From: Planctomycetaceae bacterium
Lineage (GTDB): Bacteria; Planctomycetota; Planctomycetia; Pirellulales; Pirellulaceae
Direction of reading: 5' to 3'
Assembly (NCBI GenBank): GCA_002709045.1
Contig: PAPJ01000064.1
Coordinates: 1-42,371 of the forward strand
Length of the DNA stretch: 42,371 nt
The notes under the pieces were generated by a model. The model saw nothing but the letters and a program-made list of their open reading frames with translations. It had not been told where the DNA came from and did not search any database. Made by a program: the position numbers and the translations under genes. This document shows positions 24,830 through 33,297 of this stretch, in pieces; the first letter of the stretch is position 1; each line of letters starts with the position of its first letter.

Positions 24830-25964
24830 TTCTGACGACAGCATTGCCAGCCGGTCGCGAAATAAATTGCTTCAGTTCCAGTGTTGTGAGTGTCGAGAGT
24901 AATGCTTCAGTTGTGAAATTCTGAGGTATTTCAAGCATGTCGATAAATGTGAGTGTGTCGGGGATCGTGTTAAGGATTTGAAGCTCATAAGTGGATAATT
25001 CTTCCGGATAGATTTGCGGTGCTGACTCGGGAAACGATGGCTGGGACACTGTAGTCAGACTTGCTCTGGAATTTAGATGCGAGGGAAGTGCCTCCAGGAT
25101 GTCATCAATTGACTCGACAAGTTGCGCACCATCTTTAATGAGCTTGTTACAACCGCTGGCAACAGCTGTGTCGATCATGCCGGGAATGGCGAGAACTTCT
25201 CTGTTTTGTTCTGTGGCATGACGCGCCGTAATTAAAGCTCCGGATCTTAATGCCGCTTCCGCCACGAGCGTACCACAGCTGAGACCGGAGATTATGCGAT
25301 TGCGGCGAGGGAAGAGCTGACTTTGTGGTGGAGCCGAAGGCATGACTTCGCTGATGACCAGCCCGTCCTGCTGGATTCGCTTGGCTAATGATGTGTGACC
25401 GGATGGATAAATGTGTCGCAGGCCGGAACCGAGTACGGCAAGAGTTGTTCCGTAATCGTCCAGAGTGGCTTCATGCGCCACTCGATCAATTCCCCGGGCG
25501 AGTCCGCTGACGATGGTAAAGCCATAGCTGCTGAGTTTGGCAGTGAGACCGCGAGTTACACGCTGGCCGTAGAGAGTCGGGTGCCGCGTACCGACGACGG
25601 CAAGTGTAGTCGCCGGAAGACAGGTAAGTGCTTCCAAATTGCCCATGCAAAACAATACAGGAGGGGGTGCTGGGATTTCCTTAAGTAGCTTGGGATAGTC
25701 CTCGCTGTGATAACAAATAATGTGGATACCGTGTTTTTTGCAGTAGTTCAGCTCATTTGCCAGTTGCTCTCTTTTACCATGACTTTGCCGAATTAAATGG
25801 GTGGTCTTTTGTCCGATCCTGAAGACGGATTGGAGTTGTTTAGCAGTTGCACTGAGAACTTTGCCCGCTTCACCAAATTCACTCATCAATTTTATTACCG
25901 TTGCCGGCCCTATTTGAGGCGTAAAGCTAAGTTGTAGGTAATCAAGCAATTCGGTGTCATTCAA
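24807..25964 (-). CDS. dprA: DNA-processing protein DprA
   Basis: A 385-residue protein with all DprA parts. An N-terminal helix-hairpin/SAM-like region comes first (LQLSFTPQIGPATVIKLMSE). The Rossmann-like DprA/Smf core follows, with LAVVGTRHPTLYGQRVTRGL, TIVSGLARGIDRVAHEATL, TTLAVLGSGLRHIYPSGH, LFPRRNRIISGLS and EAALRSGALITARHATEQ. A C-terminal winged-helix (DprA_WH) segment runs from about residue 320. DprA binds incoming single-stranded DNA in natural transformation and loads RecA. No other competence gene is in the window. It stands alone on the minus strand and is followed by the convergent epimerase gene with a 23-nt overlap. Length is typical. Confidence 0.95.
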   Translation of the reverse strand: MNDTELLDYLQLSFTPQIGPATVIKLMSEFGEAGKVLSATAKQLQSVFRIGQKTTHLIRQSHGKREQLANELNYCKKHGIHIICYHSEDYPKLLKEIPAPPPVLFCMGNLEALTCLPATTLAVVGTRHPTLYGQRVTRGLTAKLSSYGFTIVSGLARGIDRVAHEATLDDYGTTLAVLGSGLRHIYPSGHTSLAKRIQQDGLVISEVMPSAPPQSQLFPRRNRIISGLSCGTLVAEAALRSGALITARHATEQNREVLAIPGMIDTAVASGCNKLIKDGAQLVESIDDILEALPSHLNSRASLTTVSQPSFPESAPQIYPEELSTYELQILNTIPDTLTFIDMLEIPQNFTTEALLSTLTTLELKQFISRPAGNAVVRIRPDREA

Positions 25965-26190
25965 AATAGTTGATTCCGGTTCCCGGCGGAAAAGAACCGC
26001 CTGATTGTCTTTGTTTACAGATGTTGCGATGATCGCTCTTCTTACTTATGGGATTATCTTAGGATTAGATTTAGAAATATCAAATCAAAAGGATGTCACA
26101 TAACTGACAATATGTATTCAAAATGAACACACATTTGAGAATCTCTGAAGATAGAAAGAGAGGAATATTTGAGAGATTATTATTTTCAAT

Positions 26191-26210
26191 AACACCTAGA
26201 AAACAGTGTT
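26191..26210. repeat. Short inverted repeat upstream of the sigma-54 promoter
   Basis: AACAC at 26191-26195 and GTGTT at 26206-26210 form a 5-bp inverted repeat with a 10-bp spacer, 35 bp before the -24 box. A dyad upstream of a sigma-54 promoter could bind an activator, although activator sites usually lie farther away. In the remaining AT-rich part of the 368-bp gap between dprA and the next gene (25965-26332) I see no other gene or RNA. Confidence 0.25.
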
Positions 26211-26244
26211 TTTTTAGTATGATTTAGGTTGTCGATATTTTCGC

Positions 26245-26260
26245 TGGCATGTGAATTGCA
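26245..26260 (+). promoter_or_regulatory. Sigma-54 (RpoN) promoter, -24/-12
   Basis: TGGCATGTGAATTGCA matches the sigma-54 consensus TGGCAC-N5-TTGCA at every fixed base except one (T for C at the sixth position), and the GG-to-GC spacing is exactly 12 bp. Transcription would start near 26272, about 60 bp before the ATG of the YXWGXW protein. Sigma-54 promoters need an ATP-driven enhancer-binding protein, so this gene would be switched on by a specific signal. Confidence 0.7.
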
Positions 26261-26332
26261 CTTATTGTCAGTGGGTACTAAAAGGGTTACAACACTGACG
26301 GAAATCGGCAATATTTAAATAGGATTCTTGCT

Positions 26333-28243
26333 ATGAAGAGAAGAACCAAACGCATCTCATCCTACAGTTTTTTTATGCTTCTGTTTTTTCTGGGCAGCAT
26401 TCATGCTCAGGATGCACCGCCTGCCGCCCCTGAAACTGATGGCAATGGCGAAGATATTGAAGCATTGGCAAGAGGGCCGGTACACGAGGCTTTTGCAACG
26501 CAGGTAAATAACGATCCTGAGCCTGGGATGATTGTTCAAAAAGCTCCACCGGAAGTTGTGGATGAAGTCCCCCCGGACTATAAGCCTGATGGAGATAACG
26601 TTGTTTGGATCCCGGGATACTGGGGATTTGACGACGAGCGCAAAGACTATGTCTGGATTAGTGGTGTTTGGCGAACTCCTCCAGCCGGGCGTCGTTGGGT
26701 TCCTGGTTACTGGAATGAATTGAACGATGGTAAATATCAGTGGGTCTCTGGATTCTGGCAGGAGACAGAACGTCGTCGGATGGACTACCGTGGTGCACCG
26801 CCAGAGTCACTTGAGTCCGGACCGTCGGCTTCTGCACCTGGAAATAATTATTTCTGGACCCCGGGGGTTTGGGTTTATCGTGGACAGTCGTACCGATGGC
26901 GTCCGGGTTACTGGCTGCGATATCGACCTGATTACGTTTACACACCCTCGCATTGGATTTGGACTCCCGGTGGTCATGTTTTTGTTGACGGTTACTGGGA
27001 TTACAGTATGGCTGCCCGCGGCGTGTTGTTTGCTCCTGTCATAGTTCGTTCCCCGCTTGTACGCTATCGTCCGAGTGTTGTTATTGACGTTGGTCGGTTT
27101 CATATGCATTGGTTCGTGCGTCCAAGGTATGGTCATTATTATTTTGGTGATTTTTACGATGCACATTACTACAACAGCCTAAACATTTATCCTCATCATT
27201 ATTTTCATATGCGATTCGGTTACGATCCGTTCTTTGCCTACAACCATGTGCATTTCCGTAGTCGCTTTGGTATTAGCTATCATCATCATGTTCACCACTG
27301 GCATAACTACTTCAATACCAATCACCTACACCGTCCGGCTCGTACGTTTGGTATGCAGTTGAGTTTGTATAATCAGGGTGGTGCGCGACATTTCGGTTTA
27401 TCGATCTATGCCCATAACCTGAATCGTTATCGGGTACAGGATGACGTGCGTCAACGATTTGTTCGCGTGGGAACTGAACATCGAAATGCTGCCACGGGTA
27501 ATTCCTCGAGTTATTTCCGTCTTGGTCATGAGCGTAGCAAGATGGAAGGTCGGGTGGCGACAGGTTTGGCGAAAGGTAATACTTCGACAGCGACAGCTAA
27601 AACCGGAACCTGGACATTGCCTCAGGTTCAGCGGGGAACGAATGTGACGGTCGGGTCTGCCCAGCGACATGTACGTGAACTGGGATCGCGTTCTCAGATT
27701 GCCAAAGCAGTTCCGACAGCCGCTCCGGGTACAACCAATCGTGTTGTAAGTCGACCTTCCACGTCAATTCCGAGAACGCCGGGTGCGAGCACTATTAGCC
27801 CTCGTCCGGGAACCTCCGGTAGCCTTCCGTCACGAGTTACGATTGGTAATGGGGTTAACGGTAATACCAGATTGCCGAGTCGGCCCGGGACTTCCCCGAC
27901 TTTCCCTTCGCGAACGCCCTCAGGTACGGTTCCTAGTCGAGTGAACCCGAGCAGTCCGCGGCCATCGGTTCCAAAGCCGAATGTGTCTCCGCGACCTTCG
28001 GTGACGCCATCAGTTCCGCGACCAAGAGTACCAACGCCCCGACCGAGCGTGGCACCTAGGTCACCGCGTCCAAGTGCTCCTTCGCCCCGACCGAGTGTGA
28101 CACCTTCGGTGCCGCGTCCAAGTGCTCCTTCGCCCCGACCGAGTTTTACACCTTCGGCACCGCGTCCAAGTGCTCCTTCGCCCCGACCGAGTGTGACACC
28201 TTCGGCGCCGCGTCCAAGTGCTCCTTCACCCCGACCGAGGTAG
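26333..28243 (+). CDS. Secreted YXWGXW-repeat protein with His/Tyr-rich middle and Pro/Arg/Ser repeat tail
   Basis: A 636-residue secreted protein with a signal peptide (SSYSFFMLLFFLGSIHAQ, cleavage near residue 26). Residues ~85-230 hold aromatic repeats of the YXWGXW type: VVWIPGYWGFDDERKDYVWI, RRWVPGYWNELNDGKYQWVS, YRWRPGYWLRYRPDYVYTP and HVFVDGYWDY. Residues ~255-340 are very rich in His, Tyr, Phe and Arg (HYYFGDFYDAHYYN, then YHHHVHHWHNYF), which could bind metal. The tail from ~460 on is low complexity, ending in 16-residue repeats of the form SAPSPRPSVTPSVPRP. YXWGXW proteins are frequent in planctomycetes and related phyla but have no known function; a cell-envelope or surface role is inferred from the signal peptide. 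A near-consensus sigma-54 promoter lies upstream and a terminator follows. Confidence 0.8.
   Translation: MKRRTKRISSYSFFMLLFFLGSIHAQDAPPAAPETDGNGEDIEALARGPVHEAFATQVNNDPEPGMIVQKAPPEVVDEVPPDYKPDGDNVVWIPGYWGFDDERKDYVWISGVWRTPPAGRRWVPGYWNELNDGKYQWVSGFWQETERRRMDYRGAPPESLESGPSASAPGNNYFWTPGVWVYRGQSYRWRPGYWLRYRPDYVYTPSHWIWTPGGHVFVDGYWDYSMAARGVLFAPVIVRSPLVRYRPSVVIDVGRFHMHWFVRPRYGHYYFGDFYDAHYYNSLNIYPHHYFHMRFGYDPFFAYNHVHFRSRFGISYHHHVHHWHNYFNTNHLHRPARTFGMQLSLYNQGGARHFGLSIYAHNLNRYRVQDDVRQRFVRVGTEHRNAATGNSSSYFRLGHERSKMEGRVATGLAKGNTSTATAKTGTWTLPQVQRGTNVTVGSAQRHVRELGSRSQIAKAVPTAAPGTTNRVVSRPSTSIPRTPGASTISPRPGTSGSLPSRVTIGNGVNGNTRLPSRPGTSPTFPSRTPSGTVPSRVNPSSPRPSVPKPNVSPRPSVTPSVPRPRVPTPRPSVAPRSPRPSAPSPRPSVTPSVPRPSAPSPRPSFTPSAPRPSAPSPRPSVTPSAPRPSAPSPRPR
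28025..28240 (+). repeat. 48-bp tandem repeat inside the YXWGXW gene (about 4.5 copies)
   Basis: Copies begin at 28025 (diverged), 28073, 28121, 28169 and 28217 (partial), each 48 bp or 16 codons. Copies 2-4 differ at only a few bases. The near identity at the DNA level means copy number could change by slippage or recombination, changing tail length without shifting the frame. Confidence 0.9.
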
Positions 28244-28294
28244 CGAAACTGTTTCCGGGCGGAGATCGGTGAAGCCTGGTTTATAACGATGTTC

Positions 28295-28337
28295 AACAGC
28301 TCAGAAGGTGATTTAATCTTTCTGAGCTGTTTCTTTT
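28295..28337 (+). terminator. Intrinsic terminator after the YXWGXW gene
   Basis: AACAGCTCAGAA (28295-28306) pairs perfectly with TTCTGAGCTGTT (28320-28331) over 12 bp with a 13-nt loop, followed by TCTTTTTC. It lies about 50 nt past the stop codon. Confidence 0.88.
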
Positions 28338-28460
28338 TCAGACAATTCAGATAAAAAACAAGAAAATTCGAAACTTTCGAGTCCATAACGCAGTTTAACG
28401 AAGATCTCAAAATGGAGATAAAAGGGGTTTTTAGATCCGGAATTAGAAAGGTCCTCTGTC

Positions 28461-28964
28461 ATGTTGAAGAAGATTTCAATTTTCACTTTCCTTGGATTGA
28501 CAGCATTTTATAGTGTCCCAGTTATTGCTCAGCCAGGCGCGCCTCGTTCAATAGAAGGTCGTCCTCAGACAGATCGAGGTCCCCAACGTGGTCCTCAACC
28601 ACAGGGTCGTCCAGATGCCCGTTCTGAAGCTGACCGTATGTTGGAACTAACAAAACGCGCAGTTGAAGCAGGTAAGATGACCCGTGAACAGGCAATGCAG
28701 CGTTACAATGCCTGGCGTCAACGTCAGGGTCTTGACCGTATGCAACCCGATCGTCCTCAACCACAGGGGCGTCCAGCATCACGACCAGACGATGCTTCTT
28801 CTGACATTCGTGCTGAAGGTGGACGTATTTGGATGGAACTTCGTAAGGCAGTCGAAGCCGGAGACATTACTCGCGAACAGGCAGTCGAACGATTTAGCCA
28901 ATGGCGAACTCGTCAGGCCCAAAATCGTCCGAACAGCCCAGCTACACGAAATGACAGAGATTAA
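28461..28964 (+). CDS. Small secreted protein with a duplicated helical motif
   Basis: A 167-residue protein with a signal peptide (KKISIFTFLGLTAFYSVPVI, cleavage after Ala-Gln near residue 24). Two copies of a ~23-residue motif are seen: AVEAGKMTREQAMQRYNAWR and AVEAGDITREQAVERFSQWR, about 65 residues apart. They are separated and preceded by Pro/Gln/Arg/Asp-rich linkers that themselves repeat (RPQPQGRP twice). The motif looks like a short helix-turn-helix of the A-V-E-A-G-x-I/M-T-R-E-Q-A type common in planctomycete exported proteins, with no function known to me. AAAGG lies about 9 nt before the ATG. It has its own terminator and follows another secreted protein gene, but the terminator between them suggests separate transcription. 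Confidence 0.7.
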   Translation: MLKKISIFTFLGLTAFYSVPVIAQPGAPRSIEGRPQTDRGPQRGPQPQGRPDARSEADRMLELTKRAVEAGKMTREQAMQRYNAWRQRQGLDRMQPDRPQPQGRPASRPDDASSDIRAEGGRIWMELRKAVEAGDITREQAVERFSQWRTRQAQNRPNSPATRNDRD

Positions 28965-29057
28965 TTTAGATTTCGGAAAGTACAAATGTAATGCTTAACA
29001 CATTTTTATGTTGAGAAACTTCTTTGAATTGTTATGCCAACTTCGAAGAGAAAAACT

Positions 29058-29097
29058 CGCTTAGTGACTTGATTTGCAGGCCACTAGGCGTTTTTTT
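29058..29097 (+). terminator. Intrinsic terminator before mnmG
   Basis: CGCTTAGTG (29058-29066) pairs with CACTAGGCG (29082-29090) over nine positions with one G-T pair and a 15-nt loop, followed by seven T. It ends the transcript of the small secreted protein gene. In the 130 nt from here to mnmG I see no further gene. Confidence 0.88.
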
Positions 29098-29227
29098 GTG
29101 ACTGGATGTTAATATGGATGATTCAGGATAAGCAGAGATTTAATAAGGGAGGTGTCTCAGTCTGCTGACAAGGTCCGGCAGGACTAAGGTATATCCAAAA
29201 GGTGGCGTTCAATTCATAATGTGACAC

Positions 29228-31051
29228 ATGAGCCGTTCTATATATGATTACGACGTTTTGGTTGTCGGAGCCGGACATGCAGGTACAGAAGCAGCTTCAG
29301 CCGCAGCGCGTGCCGGTGCTCGAGTGGCCCTGCTAACAACGAATCTTGATACGGTCGGTCAGATGAGTTGTAACCCCGCTATTGGCGGAGTTGCTAAAGG
29401 CCAGATTGTTCGCGAAATTGATGCTCTCGGCGGTTTGATGGGCCGCGCGATTGATAAGACGGCCCTTCAGTTTCGTATGCTGAACCGTCGTAAAGGTCCG
29501 GCCATGCACAGCCCTCGTGCTCAGGCCGATAAAAAACTCTATCAGCAGGAAATTAAAAAACTGATTGAGCAGCAGGTAGACGTTTCACTGCGTCAGGAGC
29601 TTGTTCAGGATATCCTTACAGAAAAAAATGGCGATGTTGTCAGCGTCACTGGTGTCAGAGTACAGGGTGATGCTATTTACCGGGCTGAGGCAGTAATTCT
29701 TACCACAGGAACATTCCTTTCTGCATTGATGCATACTGGTGAAGCAAAGACCGCCGGCGGACGTGCCGGTGAAGGTACCAGCAGTGGGATCAGTCAGGCA
29801 TTGACTGATGCCGGATTTAGGTTGGAACGTTTTAAGACAGGTACACCCCCACGTCTCAATTCTCGCACTATCGATTACAGTCAGGTAGAGGAACAACCCG
29901 GTGATCAACAGCCGGAACCGTTTTCCTACATGACTGATAATCTCACGCAACAGCAATTACCTTGCTGGATTACCTATACCAATGACAATGTTCACCAGCT
30001 TATCCGCGATAATCTTGACCGAGCACCAATGTATAGTGGTCAAATTAATTCGGCTGGACCACGCTACTGCCCTTCGATTGAAGATAAAATTGTTCGGTTT
30101 GCGGATAAGGACAGGCATCAACTCTTTCTGGAACCGGAAGGATATGAAACAGAGGAAGTTTATGTTAACGGTATTTCGACCAGCCTACCGCGGGATGTGC
30201 AGGATGCGATGTTCAAGCTGATCCCGGGTCTGCAAAACGCTGAAATTATGCGATACGGATATGCCGTCGAGTATGACTATAGTCCTCCTGATCAACTTCG
30301 TCCGACGCTTGAAACAAAGTTTATTAATGGCTTGTACTTTGCCGGACAGATTAACGGCACGACAGGTTATGAAGAAGCCGGGGCTCAGGGGCTGATTGCG
30401 GGGGTCAATGCGGCTTTGAAGCTGGCAAGTAAAGACCCTCTAATTATAGAACGTAGTCAGGGCTATATCGGTGTATTGATTGATGATTTGGTCACCTGTG
30501 GTGTTGACGAACCGTACCGAATGTTTACGAGTCGTGCTGAGTATCGCTTGTTGTTGCGTCAGGACAATGCTGATCGTCGTTTAACCCGGATTGGTTTTGA
30601 ACATGGTCTGGTTTCAGAACAGCGGTTCGACCGTCTACAAAAGAAAGAGAATCGGATCGACCAAACCCTGGCGCTTTTGGAGACCCAGCATATCGGACAG
30701 GCGACATTGACGAAATATTTGCGTCGTCCAGAAACAAGCTGGGATGAAATTACCGAACATCTGCCGGCATTGGGTGAATTACCGGCAGATGTTGTGCAGC
30801 AGGTGACCTATGATGTTAAGTACTCAGGATATATCGCCCGTCAGCAAACGGAAATAGATCGTCAGCACCGACTTGCTGAAAAACAGATTCCTGACAACTT
30901 TGACTACGATGCGATTAGTCATTTACGCACCGAAGCGCGCCAGAAACTTTCCACGATACGACCGACGACAGTCGCACAGGCGTCACGTATCAGTGGTATT
31001 ACTCCGGCAGATATGGCATTGGTAACGGCCTATTTGCAGAATCGTTGCTAG
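29228..31051 (+). CDS. mnmG: tRNA uridine-5-carboxymethylaminomethyl(34) synthesis enzyme MnmG (GidA)
   Basis: A 607-residue FAD enzyme that, with MnmE, modifies the wobble uridine of several tRNAs. The N-terminal dinucleotide-binding motif is DVLVVGAGHAGTEAASAAAR, followed by MSCNPAIGGVAKGQIVREID and LNRRKGPAMHSPRAQADK. Later come AVILTTGTFLSALMHTGEAK, RFKTGTPPRLNSRTIDYSQ, FAGQINGTTGYEEAGAQGLI and RMFTSRAEYRLLLRQDNADR. All are standard GidA signatures, and the length is about that of the full-length enzyme. mnmE is not in the window. The gene ends 9 nt before the convergent oxidoreductase gene, with no clear terminator between them. Confidence 0.97.
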   Translation: MSRSIYDYDVLVVGAGHAGTEAASAAARAGARVALLTTNLDTVGQMSCNPAIGGVAKGQIVREIDALGGLMGRAIDKTALQFRMLNRRKGPAMHSPRAQADKKLYQQEIKKLIEQQVDVSLRQELVQDILTEKNGDVVSVTGVRVQGDAIYRAEAVILTTGTFLSALMHTGEAKTAGGRAGEGTSSGISQALTDAGFRLERFKTGTPPRLNSRTIDYSQVEEQPGDQQPEPFSYMTDNLTQQQLPCWITYTNDNVHQLIRDNLDRAPMYSGQINSAGPRYCPSIEDKIVRFADKDRHQLFLEPEGYETEEVYVNGISTSLPRDVQDAMFKLIPGLQNAEIMRYGYAVEYDYSPPDQLRPTLETKFINGLYFAGQINGTTGYEEAGAQGLIAGVNAALKLASKDPLIIERSQGYIGVLIDDLVTCGVDEPYRMFTSRAEYRLLLRQDNADRRLTRIGFEHGLVSEQRFDRLQKKENRIDQTLALLETQHIGQATLTKYLRRPETSWDEITEHLPALGELPADVVQQVTYDVKYSGYIARQQTEIDRQHRLAEKQIPDNFDYDAISHLRTEARQKLSTIRPTTVAQASRISGITPADMALVTAYLQNRC

Positions 31052-31059
31052 CAACCTAT

Positions 31060-32226
31060 TTAAAAATCAAGCCATGCATTGGCTGCATCTGAACTGGACT
31101 GCACCCGTTCTATGAATCTGACGCCCTCCAGGCCGTCATATACATTGGGATACAGAGTATTTATACCCGGATTAAATCCGTCGGCTATGTTTTTTGCGAT
31201 GTCGTCAAAGGCCGCCCGGTAGACATTAGCAAAGGCTTCATAAAATCCTTCCGGATGGCCACCGGGAATTCTGGTAGAGAGCCTTGCTAGCTCATGCATG
31301 TATTCGCCTGCAGGATGACGATTCATGATTTCTGTGGACGCTCCTTGACGCCGAACAATCAGACGATTCGGTTCTTCCTGACTCCACTGCAGCGATCCCT
31401 TGGTCCCGTCAATTTCAAGTGTTAGATCGTTCAGCCTGCCATGGCTCATCTGACTGTAGGTGATTAACCCCAACGCTCCGTTTTCCATTCTTAATTGGAT
31501 CAGCCCGTAGTCGTCTAAATTTCGAGTCGGATGAAATGATTCGGTGGTGGCTGAAATTTTGTTTACATTTAAGCCGCTCACAAATCTCAATAGATTATAG
31601 GCATGTGTACCGATGTCGCCGAGCGAACCGGAGCCCGCCTTGGAGGGTTCTGATTTCCAGGCTCCGCGAGCAGATGCAATCGTACTATCAAATGTTGTCA
31701 GCCAACCTTGCATATAGGATGAGCGAATGGCAAGTATGTCTCCTATCTGACCTGCTTCTATAATCTCCCGAGCCTGCCTGACCATTGGGTAGCCGGTGTA
31801 GTTGTGCGTTAACGCAAAAATCCTGCCAGTCTCTTCCACCGTCTTAACGAGTTCCCGAGCGTCTTGGACTGTGTTTGTCATTGGTTTGTCACAGATCACA
31901 TGAAACCCGGCTTTTAAAGCTGCCTGTGCAATCTCGGCATGAGTGTGATTTGGCGTGGCTATACTAACGAAATCAATGCGTTCTTTCTCATCCAGCTTCG
32001 ACTCGCCTGCAAGCAATTCCGCAATGTTTGCATAGGCCCGATCATCACGGATGCCAAATGTTGGAGCCGATTCTTTAGATTTTTGGGGATCTGAGCTTAA
32101 CACACCAGCACAGAGACGGGCACGGTTGTCGAGAGTCGCAGAGATGGCATGCACTTTACCAATGAAGGCCGCGCCGCCTCCACCGATCAGTCCCATACGA
32201 AGTTTACGATTGATTTCAGGGTTCAT
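31060..32226 (-). CDS. Gfo/Idh/MocA family oxidoreductase
   Basis: A 388-residue NAD(P)-dependent oxidoreductase. The N-terminal Rossmann fold has RMGLIGGGGAAFIGKVHAIS, followed by FVSIATPNHTHAEIAQAALK, the conserved VICDKPMTN with the catalytic-site Lys near residue 104, and LTHNYTGYPMVRQA. The C-terminal domain has GSGSLGDIGTHAYNLLRFVS with the catalytic Asp/His pair. Members act on sugars, inositols and sugar nucleotides; the substrate is open. The frame stays open 113 codons further upstream, but that part has no family similarity, so ATG 32226 is chosen. It faces mnmG tail to tail and is divergent from the response regulator gene. Confidence 0.85.
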   Translation of the reverse strand: MNPEINRKLRMGLIGGGGAAFIGKVHAISATLDNRARLCAGVLSSDPQKSKESAPTFGIRDDRAYANIAELLAGESKLDEKERIDFVSIATPNHTHAEIAQAALKAGFHVICDKPMTNTVQDARELVKTVEETGRIFALTHNYTGYPMVRQAREIIEAGQIGDILAIRSSYMQGWLTTFDSTIASARGAWKSEPSKAGSGSLGDIGTHAYNLLRFVSGLNVNKISATTESFHPTRNLDDYGLIQLRMENGALGLITYSQMSHGRLNDLTLEIDGTKGSLQWSQEEPNRLIVRRQGASTEIMNRHPAGEYMHELARLSTRIPGGHPEGFYEAFANVYRAAFDDIAKNIADGFNPGINTLYPNVYDGLEGVRFIERVQSSSDAANAWLDF

Positions 32227-32602
32227 AGACACCACCGTTTGTTGGATAGTCCTGGATTCTTCAAGATTTAGTTGAAATCCGACAACGCCGATCATTGTAG
32301 CGGAACAGTTGATTTGATCATTCCCCAATCTGCCCTTCTCAAGATAACACTGGAATTGTCTGCATTGATTGGTGTTGACCTCGATTCTCATTATTTGGCA
32401 CAATTCGTCTCGTTGGGAATTTAGCCAAGATTGGAAAGATTGGCGAATCCAATCAAATACGTTGTTCTTGGAATCTGAGTGATTTGGATTTGGATAGGAC
32501 AACTGAGTAACTAAGGTGATGGACAGGATTTGGAAGTCGCAGGGGATTTGAGTAGATTTCCTCACATACTTTTCAAACCGATTAATTCAGGAGGGACTTT
32601 CT
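32227..32602. other. 376-bp divergent intergenic region between oxidoreductase and response regulator genes
   Basis: I see no gene I can support here, although a minus-strand frame is open through most of it. It must hold the promoters of both divergent genes. A perfect 6-bp inverted repeat, GATTGG at 32438-32443 and CCAATC at 32449-32454 with a 5-bp spacer, is preceded by another GATTGG 9 bp upstream and might be an operator. The plus-strand AGGAGG at about 32589-32594 is the ribosome site of the response regulator. Confidence 0.5.
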
Positions 32603-33196
32603 GTGTCACTCTCAGCAAAAACAGTGTTTACCACCGGTGAAGCTGCCAAGATCTGTAAGGTCAGTCAGCAGACAATCATTCGGTGCTTTGACAATGGTTC
32701 TTTGAAGGGATTTCGAGTTCCAGGGAGCCGCTTTCGACGAATTCCACGTGAACAGCTATTTTCATTCATGAAAGAGAATGGTATCCCGACCGATGCATTG
32801 GAAAGTGGAAACCGTAAAGTACTGGTGGTCGACGATGATGTTGAACTAGTGGAATTGCTGGTCGATGTGTTTGAACGCGATGGCCGATTTGAAGTTAAAA
32901 CGGCGAATAATGGATTTGATGCAGGTATGCTGGTACGAGAATTTCGCCCGGATCTCGTGGTTCTTGACGTGATGCTTCCCGATATCAATGGTAAAGAAGT
33001 GTGTGTCCGTGTTCGCAATGACGATACGCTGGAAGCAGTAAAGATTATCTGTATTTCCGGTATGGTCGAACAGGACAAGATCTCAGAACTAACAGCTGCT
33101 GGTGCTGATGACTTTATGCACAAGCCATTTACGGTGGATCGTCTGCTGGATCGTGCCTGTGACCTTCTGGAGATGGAACGAGCTGTTGCCAACTAG
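32603..33196 (+). CDS. Response regulator with N-terminal excisionase-like DNA-binding domain
   Basis: A 197-residue protein in which the order of domains is reversed from the usual response regulator. Residues ~8-56 are a MerR/excisionase-type winged helix (FTTGEAAKICKVSQQTIIRC, RVPGSRFRRIPREQLFSFM). Residues ~71-190 are a receiver domain with the acidic triad VLVVDDDVEL (Asp77-79), phospho-acceptor Asp122 in LVVLDVMLPD, Ser152 in ICISGM and Lys174 in FMHKPF. All phosphorylation residues are present, so it should be phosphorylated and control DNA binding. The start is GTG at 32603, supported by AGGAGG about 8 nt upstream. A terminator and then a histidine kinase gene follow, so the kinase is the likely partner. 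Target genes are unknown. Confidence 0.88.
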   Translation: MSLSAKTVFTTGEAAKICKVSQQTIIRCFDNGSLKGFRVPGSRFRRIPREQLFSFMKENGIPTDALESGNRKVLVVDDDVELVELLVDVFERDGRFEVKTANNGFDAGMLVREFRPDLVVLDVMLPDINGKEVCVRVRNDDTLEAVKIICISGMVEQDKISELTAAGADDFMHKPFTVDRLLDRACDLLEMERAVAN

Positions 33197-33240
33197 GCGT
33201 TTGAAAACTAGTTCCCGGATCTAGTTAGCGAAAAAATCAA

Positions 33241-33273
33241 AGAGGCGCACATCATCCGGTGTGCGTCTTTTTT
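33241..33273 (+). terminator. Intrinsic terminator between response regulator and histidine kinase genes
   Basis: Arms 33242-33251 and 33260-33269 pair over ten positions with two G-T pairs and an 8-nt loop, ending in six T to 33273. It lies 45 nt past the response regulator stop, so the kinase would need read-through or its own promoter. It also shows that the GTG at 33259 is not the kinase start. Confidence 0.85.
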
Positions 33274-33297
33274 GCTGGGTCCCTCACAGAAAATTGT

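Noticed and set aside
27694..28410. Long minus-strand frame coding for Gly/Arg repeats (LGRGEGALGRG) opposite the YXWGXW tail
   Set aside because: It is the mirror of the 48-bp Pro/Arg/Ser repeat on the plus strand; the repetitive composition keeps the opposite frame open. The plus-strand frame has a signal peptide and known repeats.
32227..32565. N-terminal extension of 113 residues on the oxidoreductase
   Set aside because: The added part does not resemble the family, the Rossmann motif follows the ATG at 32226 at the usual distance, and the region must hold divergent promoters.
33259..33297. GTG start for the histidine kinase at 33259
   Set aside because: It lies within the terminator hairpin of the response regulator and adds a short unrelated peptide; ATG 33298 fits better.
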